Of a stretch of 64,000 bases of DNA, positions 55,078 through 64,000 are shown piece by piece. A program made the translations under genes and the position numbers. Origin of the DNA: Desulfomonile sp963700305 (lineage in GTDB: Bacteria; Desulfobacterota; Desulfomonilia; Desulfomonilales; Desulfomonilaceae). Within the stretch, counting starts at the first letter, position 1, and every line of letters begins with the position of its first letter. A model generated the notes under the pieces. The model saw nothing but the letters and a program-made list of their open reading frames with translations. It was not told the origin of the DNA and searched no databases. Location: contig CAVOXB010000027.1 of the NCBI GenBank assembly GCA_963700305.1, positions 186,001 through 250,000 of the forward strand. Direction: 5' to 3'.

Positions 55078-56430
55078 ATGCAAAAGACCGGCTCTTTATG
55101 GCGGGACGGCTTCTCAGGGTGGTTTCGCCGTCGTTCCCGCTTGCTTGTATCGTACGATCCTTCGACAGGACCATATTTTTCAAATCGCACACCATTCTTG
55201 ATTCTCTTGGTGCTTGCCCTCGTGGGATGCTTTGCGACAGCCTTCTTGACCTACAGACACATAGTGCTGGTCAGCAATACGGGTGGCGTTGCAGAGTCCG
55301 CCTTATGTAGGGCACAGGGGAGCATTAATTGCGACGCGATTCTCCTGAACGATTATGCAACCCTGTTCGGGTATCTTTCTTCAGCTTCTGTGGGGTTGAT
55401 GGGGTTCGTCTTCGTACTGTGGCTGGTATTGAACGCGTTATGCAATGACCGCATGAGGAAAATCTCCTGGGTTTTTTTGATCGTTTATTTTTTCGCCGCA
55501 ATAGGATTCAGCTGGTATTACATTTATGTCATGATATTTGAGGTTGATTACATTTGCACCTGGTGCATAGTGGTGCATGTGGTGAATCTTCTCTCCTTGA
55601 TCGTAGTTCTTTGGGTGGCAATTCGGAAGAGGCAAAGCTTTCTCTTGAAGGAGATCTCCAGCCTAGGTGAGCGAGTTTATCTCATGGCCGCGGGGCTAAT
55701 CCTGTCCTTGCTGGCACTTACTGCAGCTACAGCCATTGAAAAGGCCCAGGTATTCGACGACCTCAAAATCAAATATGAAGAACTTGCCAATGATCCCGCG
55801 GTTATTGCCGCGGTTCTAAAGAGTTCTCCTACATATGACATTCCTGTTTCCGCAGGCGACCCCGTTTTCGGGTCAACGTCCTCACCTCACAGTTTGATTT
55901 TCTTCAGCGATTTCCAATGCCCGGTTTGCGCTCGGACTGAAGACAATCTCAAGAGAATCGTGAACGCGAATCGTGACGTCCTCAATCTGGTCTTCAAGAA
56001 TTATCCGTTGTCAATCGAATGCAACTCCGGTGTGCTGTCTGATCTGCATCCCAAGGCCTGCCCTGCTGCACGTGCGGCCTACGCTGCGTTTATTTTAGAT
56101 GGCTCCAAAGGCTTTTGGGCTTTCGGGGACAAGCTTTTTCAAAACCAGAAAATGCTCAAGCAAGATCCATGGAACGATTTCGCAGCGGAACTAAGGCTGG
56201 ATACGGAAAAATTCAAGGAATTGTTGTCACCGGATTCAGAAGCTGGAAAGAAGGTCAAGGATGATATAGAGCTGGGTATGAAACTTAAGCTGAATTCGAC
56301 GCCTCAGATCTTCTTTAAAGGGAAAAGGATTCCTGAGAACTTTAGAGGCCAATTTCTGGTGGACGCTCTTGAGGAACTTCTCAAGGCTCAACATCCGGAA
56401 CTTAAGGATCTTCAACTTAAACGCCCCTGA
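55078..56430 (+). CDS. VKOR-DsbA fusion (disulfide-bond formation)
   Basis: 450 residues from ATG 55078. An aaggag just before it leaves an unusually short spacing, so a start at TTG 55060 is possible. Residues about 40-235 are a vitamin K epoxide reductase-like domain with several membrane helices, loop cysteines in SALCRAQGSINCDA and the active site CTWC in YICTWCIVVH. From about residue 285 a DsbA/thioredoxin-like domain follows, active site CPVC in FSDFQCPVCARTE, with a TPQIFFKGK cis-proline segment. It introduces disulfides into periplasmic proteins: DsbA oxidises substrates and VKOR reoxidises it with quinone. Known as a natural fusion in some bacteria. Confidence 0.92.
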   Translation: MQKTGSLWRDGFSGWFRRRSRLLVSYDPSTGPYFSNRTPFLILLVLALVGCFATAFLTYRHIVLVSNTGGVAESALCRAQGSINCDAILLNDYATLFGYLSSASVGLMGFVFVLWLVLNALCNDRMRKISWVFLIVYFFAAIGFSWYYIYVMIFEVDYICTWCIVVHVVNLLSLIVVLWVAIRKRQSFLLKEISSLGERVYLMAAGLILSLLALTAATAIEKAQVFDDLKIKYEELANDPAVIAAVLKSSPTYDIPVSAGDPVFGSTSSPHSLIFFSDFQCPVCARTEDNLKRIVNANRDVLNLVFKNYPLSIECNSGVLSDLHPKACPAARAAYAAFILDGSKGFWAFGDKLFQNQKMLKQDPWNDFAAELRLDTEKFKELLSPDSEAGKKVKDDIELGMKLKLNSTPQIFFKGKRIPENFRGQFLVDALEELLKAQHPELKDLQLKRP

Positions 56431-56479
56431 GTGCTCTCGTTGAAGACTGAATGTTCCAAACGTACGATCGGAGAATAAA

Positions 56480-57196
56480 ATGTGTCAAAATGAAGCCCGC
56501 TACAGAGCAGCAATATTTTCTACAACCGTATATTTAGTCGCATTCATGGCCATTACTGGATTTGCACCAAATGCATTCAGCCAGAGTGACCCCATGCCCA
56601 ATGAAATAAAAGAATTAAAAATGGGGGACTCCTCAGCTGGCGTGATCAAGAGAATATCTAAATCGGGAACTTATTCAAACGAAAAATTGAATGATCAGGA
56701 CAGGCCCCGGCTGACCTGGATACCTTCAGACAACGCAAATTTCAAGGACCTGTCATTTCAATTCACCGAAAAGGACCGGCTATATTTGATACGTTTCAAT
56801 CTAAAACAAGCCGAGAAGGATCAAATTCAAGCACTGAAAAAGTCGTTCTTCGATACCCAGAAGTTCCTATGGGACGAACCGCTCAAGTTGAAAGTGAAAG
56901 ACAATGATATCTTGCTGTACATAAAAGAGGCGGGGCCGGATTGCTTCTTCGATTTTTTCAATAGAAAAACCGGTGAAAGAGCTTTCGAATTGTTCAACAG
57001 GTCAGTGAGTGTAGAAGACCGACCGGTAAAAGCACCTGACCAAAAATCGGACGATCAGAAGCCTGGCCAGTCCTCAGTGTACGAACGAGAATCCCAAACG
57101 CAGGATCTTAAGCCCGATCAGGAAAAAGGTGCCGTTTCAGAAGGACAACCTGTCTCAGAAGAAATCGAGGCACAGCCCAAAAAGGAAAGTGAATGA
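56480..57196 (+). CDS. Secreted hypothetical protein
   Basis: 238 residues. Signal peptide (about residues 10-34, cleaved near NAFS-Q). The mature part is charged, with alternating strands in the middle (LSFQFTEKDRLYLIRFNL, LKLKVKDNDILLYIKEAG) and a Glu/Gln/Lys-rich disordered tail (PDQKSDDQKPGQSS..., QPKKESE). It follows the VKOR-DsbA gene by 49 bases and precedes the TMTC-like gene by 85, on the same strand, suggesting a transcription unit concerned with envelope proteins. No family recognised. Confidence 0.6.
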   Translation: MCQNEARYRAAIFSTTVYLVAFMAITGFAPNAFSQSDPMPNEIKELKMGDSSAGVIKRISKSGTYSNEKLNDQDRPRLTWIPSDNANFKDLSFQFTEKDRLYLIRFNLKQAEKDQIQALKKSFFDTQKFLWDEPLKLKVKDNDILLYIKEAGPDCFFDFFNRKTGERAFELFNRSVSVEDRPVKAPDQKSDDQKPGQSSVYERESQTQDLKPDQEKGAVSEGQPVSEEIEAQPKKESE

Positions 57197-57281
57197 ACGA
57201 TAGAGGCTGCCGGAACTAAACGGACCAAATTCCTGCAAAAAAAGGACAAGCCCAAGAGCTAGTTTTCCGGGAGCAAACTTC

Positions 57282-59309
57282 TTGAGTGTTCCGGATTATC
57301 CAAATTCGTCCCGCAAAGAACGAGTAATAGCCGCTTCTCTAATCATAGCAATAACAGTAGCGGTATATCTACCCATAATTAATCAGGAATTCGCGAACTG
57401 GGATGATCCCAAGCATATAAGGGCAATCTGGAAACCCGGTCTGGATCGCGCTTGGCGTATCGTCGCGGATTTTGATCTTAAATACACGACTGTGGCCTAC
57501 TACAGTCCTCTTCATTTCTTGAGTCTCATGGCGGAACAGGCCTTGTTGCCGGACAGCAAAGAGGCCCAGCCGTGGATTTCAAAAATGATGAACGTGTTTT
57601 ATCACGTCTTGAACGCTCTCCTGGTATTTTATCTGCTCACTTACATTGGAACCAACCGCAAAGCCGCGCTAATAGGTGCGCTCGTTTTTGCCGTTCACCC
57701 GCTTCAGGTAGGTACTGTGGCTTGGATCGCTGAAAGAAAAAACCTGCTGTGCACCTTATTCTATTTGAGTGCCTTCATTGTATTTCTGAAATTCCTGGAT
57801 ACGGGTAAGCTCGTCAACCTTGTTCTGGCCACGTGCTTTTTTATCGCCGGGCTCTTGTCCAAGCCTCTTGCGGTTACGCTTCCTGTCACCATGGCTGTTT
57901 GGCTATTGGTTTCTGAACGAAAAGGTAAGAATGCTTCATCATATGGCCTAATTGCCCTTCTATTGCTGATTGCAGCTGCCTGGGGAGCTTATGTCGTTAC
58001 AACAGAGGTTTCCTATCCGGGCGTGTTGCCGGATTGGGAGTACAGGCCTTTGCTTGCGGCGGGCGCAATTTGGTTTTATTTGGGGAAGCTCTTTTACCCG
58101 TCGGAACTAGTACCAGTATACCCGAGGTGGGATGTCGCCGGTGAGGTGTGGATCTTCGCTGCTTTGTTCGGCGCATTGGCCGTCGTCGGAGGGGGAATTG
58201 TCTACTTCCGAAGAAAAATTGAACCGGTGATTCTCTGGGGCCTCCTGTTCTTCTTGATCAACATACTGCCAGTTGCCGGTTTTGTGCCCTTTGGTCACAT
58301 GGGCCATTCGTTCGTGGCAGATCATTTCATGTATTTGCCTATGGTCGGAATAGCCATCGTCTTTGCGCGGATTGTTCAGGCATGTCTTCAAAAATTGGGA
58401 AACGTCAGATGGCGAGAAGAAGTTTTCGTTGGGGTTCTTTATGCAGTAGTCTGCGTTCTCGCTCTGCTGTCCATAAAACAAACTTTTCTTTGGAGAGATC
58501 CTGCCGCTTTGTGGGAAGCTACCCTGAAAATCACCAAAACGTCTGCGGCCGCATACAATAATTACGGCTCAGTGCTCGTGAAAAGAGGAGAAAACCAGAA
58601 GGCTCTCGAGTTCTTCGCGAGGGCAGCCGAACTTTCGCCAAATCTTGACATCGCGTTCTCTAATATGGCTCGTGCATACCGAGGAATGGGTGATTTGGGA
58701 AAGGCTCGGGAAATGTTCAGCAAAGCTATTGATCTCAATCCGACTAATTCGGGGGCACGGGTGATGCTGGCGGTAATGATGCGAGAGCAGGGAGATTTCT
58801 CAGGTTCGGCGAAATTCTTGGAAGAATCGATCAAATTGTTACCAGAAGATGTCTTTCTGAGGAATGATCTTGGAGTCTCGTATTTCAGGTTAGGTGAGAC
58901 GCAAAAGGCCTTGAAAGAATTCGATAAAGCGAATGAGTTAGATCCACTTTTCCCAAATCCTTACCTTCACAAGGCAGCGATATTTCTCATAGAAGGCCAG
59001 AAGCTAGATATTGCTGTGAGTCTTCTCCAGAAGGTGTTGTCTCTGACCGCTAATCCCGATGCTCATAGATTACTTGGGAAAGCCTACGCCCAGAAAGGGG
59101 ATCGACAGAAGAGCCTGGAAGAATTTCTGCATGCTTACACTCTTGAGCCGGACCTTCCCGGACTGCGTGACGATCTCGCAAACATCCTATTGGATATTGG
59201 GCAATCCGCTGCGGCCGAGGAATTGTGTTCCGCAGCTGACCATTTGGGAAAATCGTGTTCCGAGGAAGTCCGAAAGAGATTGAAAGCTGCATCCGAAAAA
59301 CGGAAGTAA
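57282..59309 (+). CDS. TMTC-like GT-C membrane protein with TPR repeats (paralogue 2)
   Basis: 675 residues from TTG 57282, with gggag eight bases upstream. The membrane half has the GT-C signature pattern: an acidic loop after helix 1 (EFANWDDPKHI), SPLHFLSL, and HPLQVGTVAWIAERKNLL, which is close to the TMTC/PMT-like HPxxVExVAW motif. From about residue 420 about seven TPRs follow (AAYNNYGSVLVKRGENQKALEFF and on). It converges with the next gene, with 16 bases between stops. Function as a protein glycosyltransferase is inferred from family features only. Confidence 0.8.
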   Translation: MSVPDYPNSSRKERVIAASLIIAITVAVYLPIINQEFANWDDPKHIRAIWKPGLDRAWRIVADFDLKYTTVAYYSPLHFLSLMAEQALLPDSKEAQPWISKMMNVFYHVLNALLVFYLLTYIGTNRKAALIGALVFAVHPLQVGTVAWIAERKNLLCTLFYLSAFIVFLKFLDTGKLVNLVLATCFFIAGLLSKPLAVTLPVTMAVWLLVSERKGKNASSYGLIALLLLIAAAWGAYVVTTEVSYPGVLPDWEYRPLLAAGAIWFYLGKLFYPSELVPVYPRWDVAGEVWIFAALFGALAVVGGGIVYFRRKIEPVILWGLLFFLINILPVAGFVPFGHMGHSFVADHFMYLPMVGIAIVFARIVQACLQKLGNVRWREEVFVGVLYAVVCVLALLSIKQTFLWRDPAALWEATLKITKTSAAAYNNYGSVLVKRGENQKALEFFARAAELSPNLDIAFSNMARAYRGMGDLGKAREMFSKAIDLNPTNSGARVMLAVMMREQGDFSGSAKFLEESIKLLPEDVFLRNDLGVSYFRLGETQKALKEFDKANELDPLFPNPYLHKAAIFLIEGQKLDIAVSLLQKVLSLTANPDAHRLLGKAYAQKGDRQKSLEEFLHAYTLEPDLPGLRDDLANILLDIGQSAAAEELCSAADHLGKSCSEEVRKRLKAASEKRK

Positions 59310-59325
59310 TACAGGTTCAAAGAAA

Positions 59326-61107
59326 TCAGCGATCGGGCAGCGGATAATCCGGGCGTAGGGCACGAGCCTTCTGAAAATGACTTTCTGCCCTAGTCTTTTC
59401 GCCAGCGGCTCGGTAGGCGAGTCCCAGATTATAATGGGCTTCGAAATTATTTGGGCTTTCCTTCACGGCTCGAGACAGGTATTTTACGGCCTCAGGGACT
59501 CTCTCTAGTGCCAGACTTGCTATCCCAAGATTAATGCGTGACTTCACGTAATCCGGGCGAAGCTTCAGGGCAATCTGAAACTGTTCCGCAGCTTGATCGA
59601 ACATGTTCGACAGCAAATAAGCATTGCCCACATTGTGATGAGCTATGTGCATTCCTGTTCGGATGGGAGTCGCTTTTCGGCATTCGGCTTCCGCTTTTTC
59701 CTGAGATCCAATTTGCTCAAAATCGTTGGAGAGCTTGTCCTGGCGGGCCAGAAACGCCTTTTTCAATCTGATCGTCTCCTTGAACTCCTCAATTGCTTCC
59801 TCAGGTTGACCGGAACCTATCAGGGCATGACCCAAGAAATTGTGAGCGGACCAGCTTTGCGGATTCATCTTTATGCTGTAAGTCCATAAGGTAACGGAGT
59901 CTTTCCATATTTGACTCACGAGGCTGGTTTGAATCATTAGAAGGAGCAAGTAAGTGCAAACACCTGCTGTCAACACGTACAAAGCCGGTGGTTTGAGCCT
60001 CTTGCGCAGTGAATCGACGCACATTGCCGCAAGATGAGCGAAACCGACCATAGACAAGTACATAAAGTGATCCGCAACGTTAGATAACCGTAAATAACCG
60101 AATTTCAGCAGGCCGCATACAGGGAGAAAGGGAATAATGAAATTGAGCAGGCTCCAAATAATTGGACCACCAATTCTTTTCCGAAGGCAGAACAAAAAGA
60201 TTCCAGCTGCAATAAACAATGACAACGAAAGCCACCAGAGTAACGAAGATGTGTCTACATTCCACGTTGGATAAAGAGGTGCCATGCTGAATGGGAAAAG
60301 GGCCTTGCCCAGATAAAACCATAAAGCGGTTGCAGCGACAAAGGGCCGTTCGATAAAGGGTAAATCAGGCATGTTGTCGCCTGAGGACAGTCCCTCGCTT
60401 TCCATTGTGATCAGCCCGAACATCAAAGATATGATAAAGAAAGGGGCCACCCGCAATAGCTGGTCACCCAACGAATCCTTGCCGGATTCGTTTGACCGGT
60501 AGGGGAGCAACAATTGAGAAAATACGAGTGCAATTGGAAGTACTACAGCGGTCGGCTTTGCAAAAATCGCAGCTGTAAAGACCAAAAGAGACCCTAAATA
60601 GTAGGTCCACCGGCCCGACTTCAAGTAGTTCAGATAAGCAATACAAGCGAGCAGGTAGAATGCGGCCGCCATTACTCCTTTGCGTTGAGCGAACCACAAT
60701 ATGGAAGACACCTGGACCGGATGAATCATAAAGATTGCCGAAGAGAGCGCAGCCGTTTCCATGTTGGCGCCTATCGTTCGAGCCAGCCCGAACACAAGTA
60801 TTCCCACCAGGCAGTGAAAAAGCAGATTAATGAATATCGTCAGCCACGCGGATGGTGCGCCCGAGAAAACCTTGTCCAGCATAAGACTCACGGAACTCAA
60901 TGGAGCATAATAACCGGGGACGATTTCTCCTTTGAAATCTTTGAAGAGATTGATTGAAGTATGGAAATAGTCCTTAGTTTCGAGCACTCGTTTATATGAC
61001 ACCAGATCCCAGTCGACGAAAGTGTCCGGAATATTGGGGATATAAATTGCCAGTGTGACCGCCACCAATATCAGCACTATAATGGATTGCTTTTTGCCGT
61101 TGGACAT
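59326..61107 (-). CDS. TMTC-like GT-C membrane protein with TPR repeats (paralogue 3)
   Basis: 593 residues. Same architecture: acidic loop (DTFVDWDLVSYKRV), SPLSSVSLMLDKVF, HPVQVSSILWFAQRKGVMAA, then C-terminal TPRs (about four to five, such as ARINLGIASLALERVPEAV-type units and a final NNFEAHYNLGLAYRAAGEKTRAE). It is the third gene of the tandem set read leftwards after 63143-64000 and 61114-63122, six bases after the stop of its neighbour, so co-transcribed. It is most similar in its membrane part to paralogue 2. Confidence 0.8.
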   Translation of the reverse strand: MSNGKKQSIIVLILVAVTLAIYIPNIPDTFVDWDLVSYKRVLETKDYFHTSINLFKDFKGEIVPGYYAPLSSVSLMLDKVFSGAPSAWLTIFINLLFHCLVGILVFGLARTIGANMETAALSSAIFMIHPVQVSSILWFAQRKGVMAAAFYLLACIAYLNYLKSGRWTYYLGSLLVFTAAIFAKPTAVVLPIALVFSQLLLPYRSNESGKDSLGDQLLRVAPFFIISLMFGLITMESEGLSSGDNMPDLPFIERPFVAATALWFYLGKALFPFSMAPLYPTWNVDTSSLLWWLSLSLFIAAGIFLFCLRKRIGGPIIWSLLNFIIPFLPVCGLLKFGYLRLSNVADHFMYLSMVGFAHLAAMCVDSLRKRLKPPALYVLTAGVCTYLLLLMIQTSLVSQIWKDSVTLWTYSIKMNPQSWSAHNFLGHALIGSGQPEEAIEEFKETIRLKKAFLARQDKLSNDFEQIGSQEKAEAECRKATPIRTGMHIAHHNVGNAYLLSNMFDQAAEQFQIALKLRPDYVKSRINLGIASLALERVPEAVKYLSRAVKESPNNFEAHYNLGLAYRAAGEKTRAESHFQKARALRPDYPLPDR

Positions 61108-61113
61108 CGTTAC

Positions 61114-63122
61114 TCAGTTTCGGTCGGGGTTCTCACGCATTTGTCTTAGCGCGGTTTCCAAGTTTTCTCGTGCGAGTTCGTCGTTTGGGTTTGTTTTTAG
61201 CGCCTCTCCAAAATGAGCCACGGCTTCTTGAAGACGTCCGGATGTGGCTAACAAGACCCCGATGTCTGTATGGGCAGCTGTATGGTCAGGCTTGAGAGCC
61301 ACAGTTTTGCGAAACTCGTCGTACGCCTCATCGGGCTTGCCTGTTTCAAGAAGGGCCTTGCCCAATTGGTAGTGAGCATCTGTAAGCTTAGGGTTGAATC
61401 GAACGGCTGCGCGCAGATTCGTTACGGCGTCCGCATGATTCCCCATTCTGATAAGCACTACACCGAGGAAGTACCGGTAACTAGGGTTTGTCGGGCTGAT
61501 TTCTACTGCCTTGCCGTAATGTTCTGCCGCTTCAGAGTTATGGTTTCGTCGGCTCAACAAGCCGGCGAGGGCCACATGCGATTGTGCGTGGTTGGGGTTT
61601 ATTTCCAATGCTTTTCTGTACACAGCCTCTGCCTGTGCCAGGTCCTCCATCCCTATGTACACATTCGCCATGAGAGCATAGGTGGAGTCCCTGCGATGAT
61701 TCAGTGTGAGCGATTTGTTATGATATTCCAGTGCCTCGGCATTTTTGCCGACAGCCACGAGGCATGATCCGAGCCAACCTAGGAGTTGCCTGGTGCCTTC
61801 CTTTTCTATACGGTCTCCCAAAGGCGGCAGCTGTTCAACGGCTTTCCGCCAGAAGACTACCGGATCACGCCAGTCTTCAGCCTTGGAATAGGTTATCCCG
61901 CTTAGTACTGCCGCGATTAGACCTAGACACGCGATGGCAGAGATCCTTACAATGCTGCCCCACTGTCGGTCGCGAGTCCGCTGAAGAAAGACAAATATGA
62001 TGTCCAGAGAGTACCAAGATTAATCCGAACATAGGCAGCGAAGCTCTGTAAATCACAAAAAGATACTGCGGAACCAGCACGGATTCAGGTGCCAGCCCCA
62101 ACATGAAGAAAAGAATTCCAAAACCTGTCAGCGGCCTAAGTCGCAACAGGACAATGCCTGCTATGCCCATAAGTATTGAGGCAAAAATCGCTGCAACCGT
62201 GCCGATCGATTGGCCGAGAGATAGAATCAGCACCTGCGGCGTTATTAGTTGCAGCCGGGATGGCTCTGGATCGAATATGAGAGCCAGGTAGGAAAACAGC
62301 ATTCGGCATTGATTAATCAGGACCTGTTTCAGCGTAAGCCCGCTCTCAAGATAATACCTGGAAACAGTAGCGATGATGCCGGATGCCTGAGCGCCGGATC
62401 CGTGAGGTCGTTCCAGGACGGACATTATACCCGCAACCAGAAACCATCGCTGCCACCGCGAAGGCCATAGTCTTGAAGAGTCTTTTCAGATTTGCATTTA
62501 AAAACGCTATTTCGGCGAGCACTACCACAACAGGGAATATTATAGCGTTTTCCTTCGCTGCCATTGCGAACACAAACAGGACCAAGCTCAGTGAATATCC
62601 GAGCATCGCGTTTATTCGATTTGTTCGCGCCGCAATATAAGAGACAAACGCTGAAAAAAAGAAAAGAGAGGACAAGAGAGCAAATCGTTGCCAAATATAG
62701 AGGACCAGGAATGACTGCACCGGGTGAACGACGAAAATCAGTCCGAGCAAGACGGCGAAAACATGTTTGTATTTCTCATCTGCCGTTGTCTTGAGCGCAG
62801 GCGTTTCAAAAAATAGGTCAATCGTCAGTACCGCCATGAATCCGGTCATGGCCATAAGCACCGCATTGAAGAATCTAAAATAATAGGGATTCAGACCTGC
62901 AATAAGATAGTTCCAATATAGTGAGGCCATCGCTACCGGTCTCTGTGGAAAAAAACCTATTACTTGCCAGATATCTCCGGACGCGAAGAGATGATTGTTG
63001 TCCTGCAGCGACGTCGAGTCGTAATAAAAGGGCGCGTCGAAGGCTCGATAGTTGAGTGCGACCACTGCTCCCAGAAATAGGAGAGAAACAGTTAAGTGAT
63101 GAAAGATGCGAAAGTGTTTCAT
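61114..63122 (-). CDS. TMTC-like GT-C membrane protein with TPR repeats (paralogue 4), two frameshifts
   Basis: About 668 residues after repair. Membrane half with FDAPFYYDSTSLQDN and HPVQSFLVLYIWQRFALLSS, like paralogue 1. Five to six TPRs at the C-terminus (AQSHVALAGLLSRRNHNSEAAEHY, AHYQLGKALLETGKPDEAYDEF, final VAHFGEALKTNPNDELA). Frames change near 62435 (extra base in ggttgcggg) and near 62005. Both repairs restore continuous similarity to paralogue 1. The end is very similar to that of the next gene (63143-64000), even at nucleotide level. Confidence 0.8.
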
Positions 63123-63142
63123 ATCACCGCAGGTCTAGAAGA

Positions 63143-64000
63143 CTATTTATCGGAAGTTTCGCTGAGTTGTCTTTGAACTGTCTCAAGGTTTTCATTGGCC
63201 AGTTCATCGTTGGGATTCCTCTTGAGGGCGCGGCGGAAATGAGCCTCGGCCTCTTGAAGTCGTCCCGATGTAGCAAGCATCACACCTATCTCAACATTGG
63301 CAAGAGAATGGCCCGGGTCCAACTGGAGCGACTTATAAATGTGTGACGACCCTTGCTCGGGATTCCTGTCAAGTAACGCCTTGCCAAGTTGATAGTGAGC
63401 CTCGGCGTATTTGGGATTCAACTCCACAGCGCGAGAAAAATGGCTGATTGCTCCAGGGAAATTGCCTTGTTTCAGAAGAATCATGCCTGTCCTCACTTGA
63501 TAGTCATAATTTTCCGGCGCAAGATCCAAGGCCTTACGCATCAACTCCAAAGCTTCTTTTAGTCGGTTCTTCTTGACCAGCACGGCAGCCAATCCTGCAT
63601 AACCCTCCGGAAATGTAGGATTAGTCTTCATGCACAGGCTGAACATGCGTTCAGCGTCGTCGACCCTGCCCAGCGCCATGTATGCTTTTCCCAGAAACAT
63701 GCTGCTGCCCTCGCGCCTGTTCGGAATCTGGAGGGCTCTCTCGTGAAGCGGCACTGCTTCGGCATGCCTGTTCTTGAGCTGCAACTGAAGACCCAACTGG
63801 TTTAGAGCTTGAACTACCGACCTCTTCTCCAGGTTCGCTGCGTGGGGAGGTATTTGATCTACTGCCTCTTGCCAAAAAAGGAGCGGATCTCTCCAGACAT
63901 CCGCCTTGGTAAAGCTCACCCAACTAAAAAACAATATCGCTCCGGCCGCACAAGCAATCAGAGGAGCTCTAATCCATCGTCCGACATGGCCTGATTCAGT
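63143..64000 (-). CDS. TMTC-like TPR protein (paralogue 5), 5' end outside window
   Basis: The C-terminal part, at least 285 residues, of another family member. The frame continues open to the right edge, where SESGHVGRWIRAPLIACAAGAILFFSW looks like the last membrane helix of the GT-C half. Five or more TPRs follow, ending in AHFRRALKRNPNDELANENLETVQRQ, which corresponds closely to the end of paralogue 4. The tandem order and short spacing (20 bases) indicate duplication and one operon. Confidence 0.8.
   Translation of the reverse strand, partial: TESGHVGRWIRAPLIACAAGAILFFSWVSFTKADVWRDPLLFWQEAVDQIPPHAANLEKRSVVQALNQLGLQLQLKNRHAEAVPLHERALQIPNRREGSSMFLGKAYMALGRVDDAERMFSLCMKTNPTFPEGYAGLAAVLVKKNRLKEALELMRKALDLAPENYDYQVRTGMILLKQGNFPGAISHFSRAVELNPKYAEAHYQLGKALLDRNPEQGSSHIYKSLQLDPGHSLANVEIGVMLATSGRLQEAEAHFRRALKRNPNDELANENLETVQRQLSETSDK

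Overview
The window looks like chromosome from a Gram-negative anaerobe of the Desulfobacterota (former Deltaproteobacteria), perhaps near the Syntrophia/Desulfomonile group. That placement is inferred from gene content: a methylmalonyl-CoA (propionate/succinate) cluster, class III ribonucleotide reductase, an Re-citrate-synthase-like enzyme, MetX/MetW, a eukaryote-type UDP-glucose pyrophosphorylase and LpxC. No rRNA, convincing tRNA, CRISPR array, phage or complete insertion sequence was seen.

Layout. 1-1685: a response regulator whose DNA-binding end is replaced by LpxC. 2477-6830: sucC-sucD-carboxyltransferase-B12-binding mutase subunit, which together interconvert succinate and propionyl-CoA when combined with a large mutase subunit located elsewhere. 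7273-8616: a membrane-anchored trypsin-like protease and a small SAP-like protein. 9116-11301: panB and panE (pantothenate). 13504-18015: an NrdR-type promoter followed by nrdD, a redoxin, nrdG and a hotdog-like protein. 18536-22822: UDP-glucose pyrophosphorylase, manC and phosphomannomutase (sugar nucleotides for surface polysaccharide). 23006-27825: TrpB2-type tryptophan synthase, metG and a lipoprotein. 28753-34152: a small zinc-ribbon protein, an M3-like peptidase, metX-metW and a STAS-like protein. 34230-39273: hisS-aspS and an Re-citrate-synthase-like enzyme with a Cache-like C-terminus. 39673-42325: rpsF-rpsR-rplI-dnaB. 45918-47616: the F0 operon atpZ-atpI-atpB-atpE. 47994-51231: an RND pump. 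51600-54654: ferritin, a rubrerythrin-like protein, a methyltransferase and a MacB-type permease. 55078-56430: a VKOR-DsbA fusion. 42808-45054 and 57282-64000: five TMTC-like GT-C/TPR membrane proteins, three of them in tandem.

Two genome-wide properties stand out. First, 12 genes carry about 16 single-base reading-frame breaks, many in short homopolymers and several in housekeeping genes (atpB, sucC, sucD, nrdD). Sequencing or assembly error is the simplest explanation, so these genes are annotated as single interrupted CDSs. Second, the intergenic spaces are full of palindromic repeats. These include four copies of a MITE-like element (about 137-154 bp, two subfamilies sharing one terminal inverted repeat) and at least three hairpin families.

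The most unusual protein-level items are the response-regulator/degenerate-AAA+/LpxC fusion at the left edge, the HMGL-type synthase with a sensor-like Cache domain, the STAS protein with duplicated helical repeats, the redoxin placed between nrdD and nrdG, and the tandem TMTC-like family.
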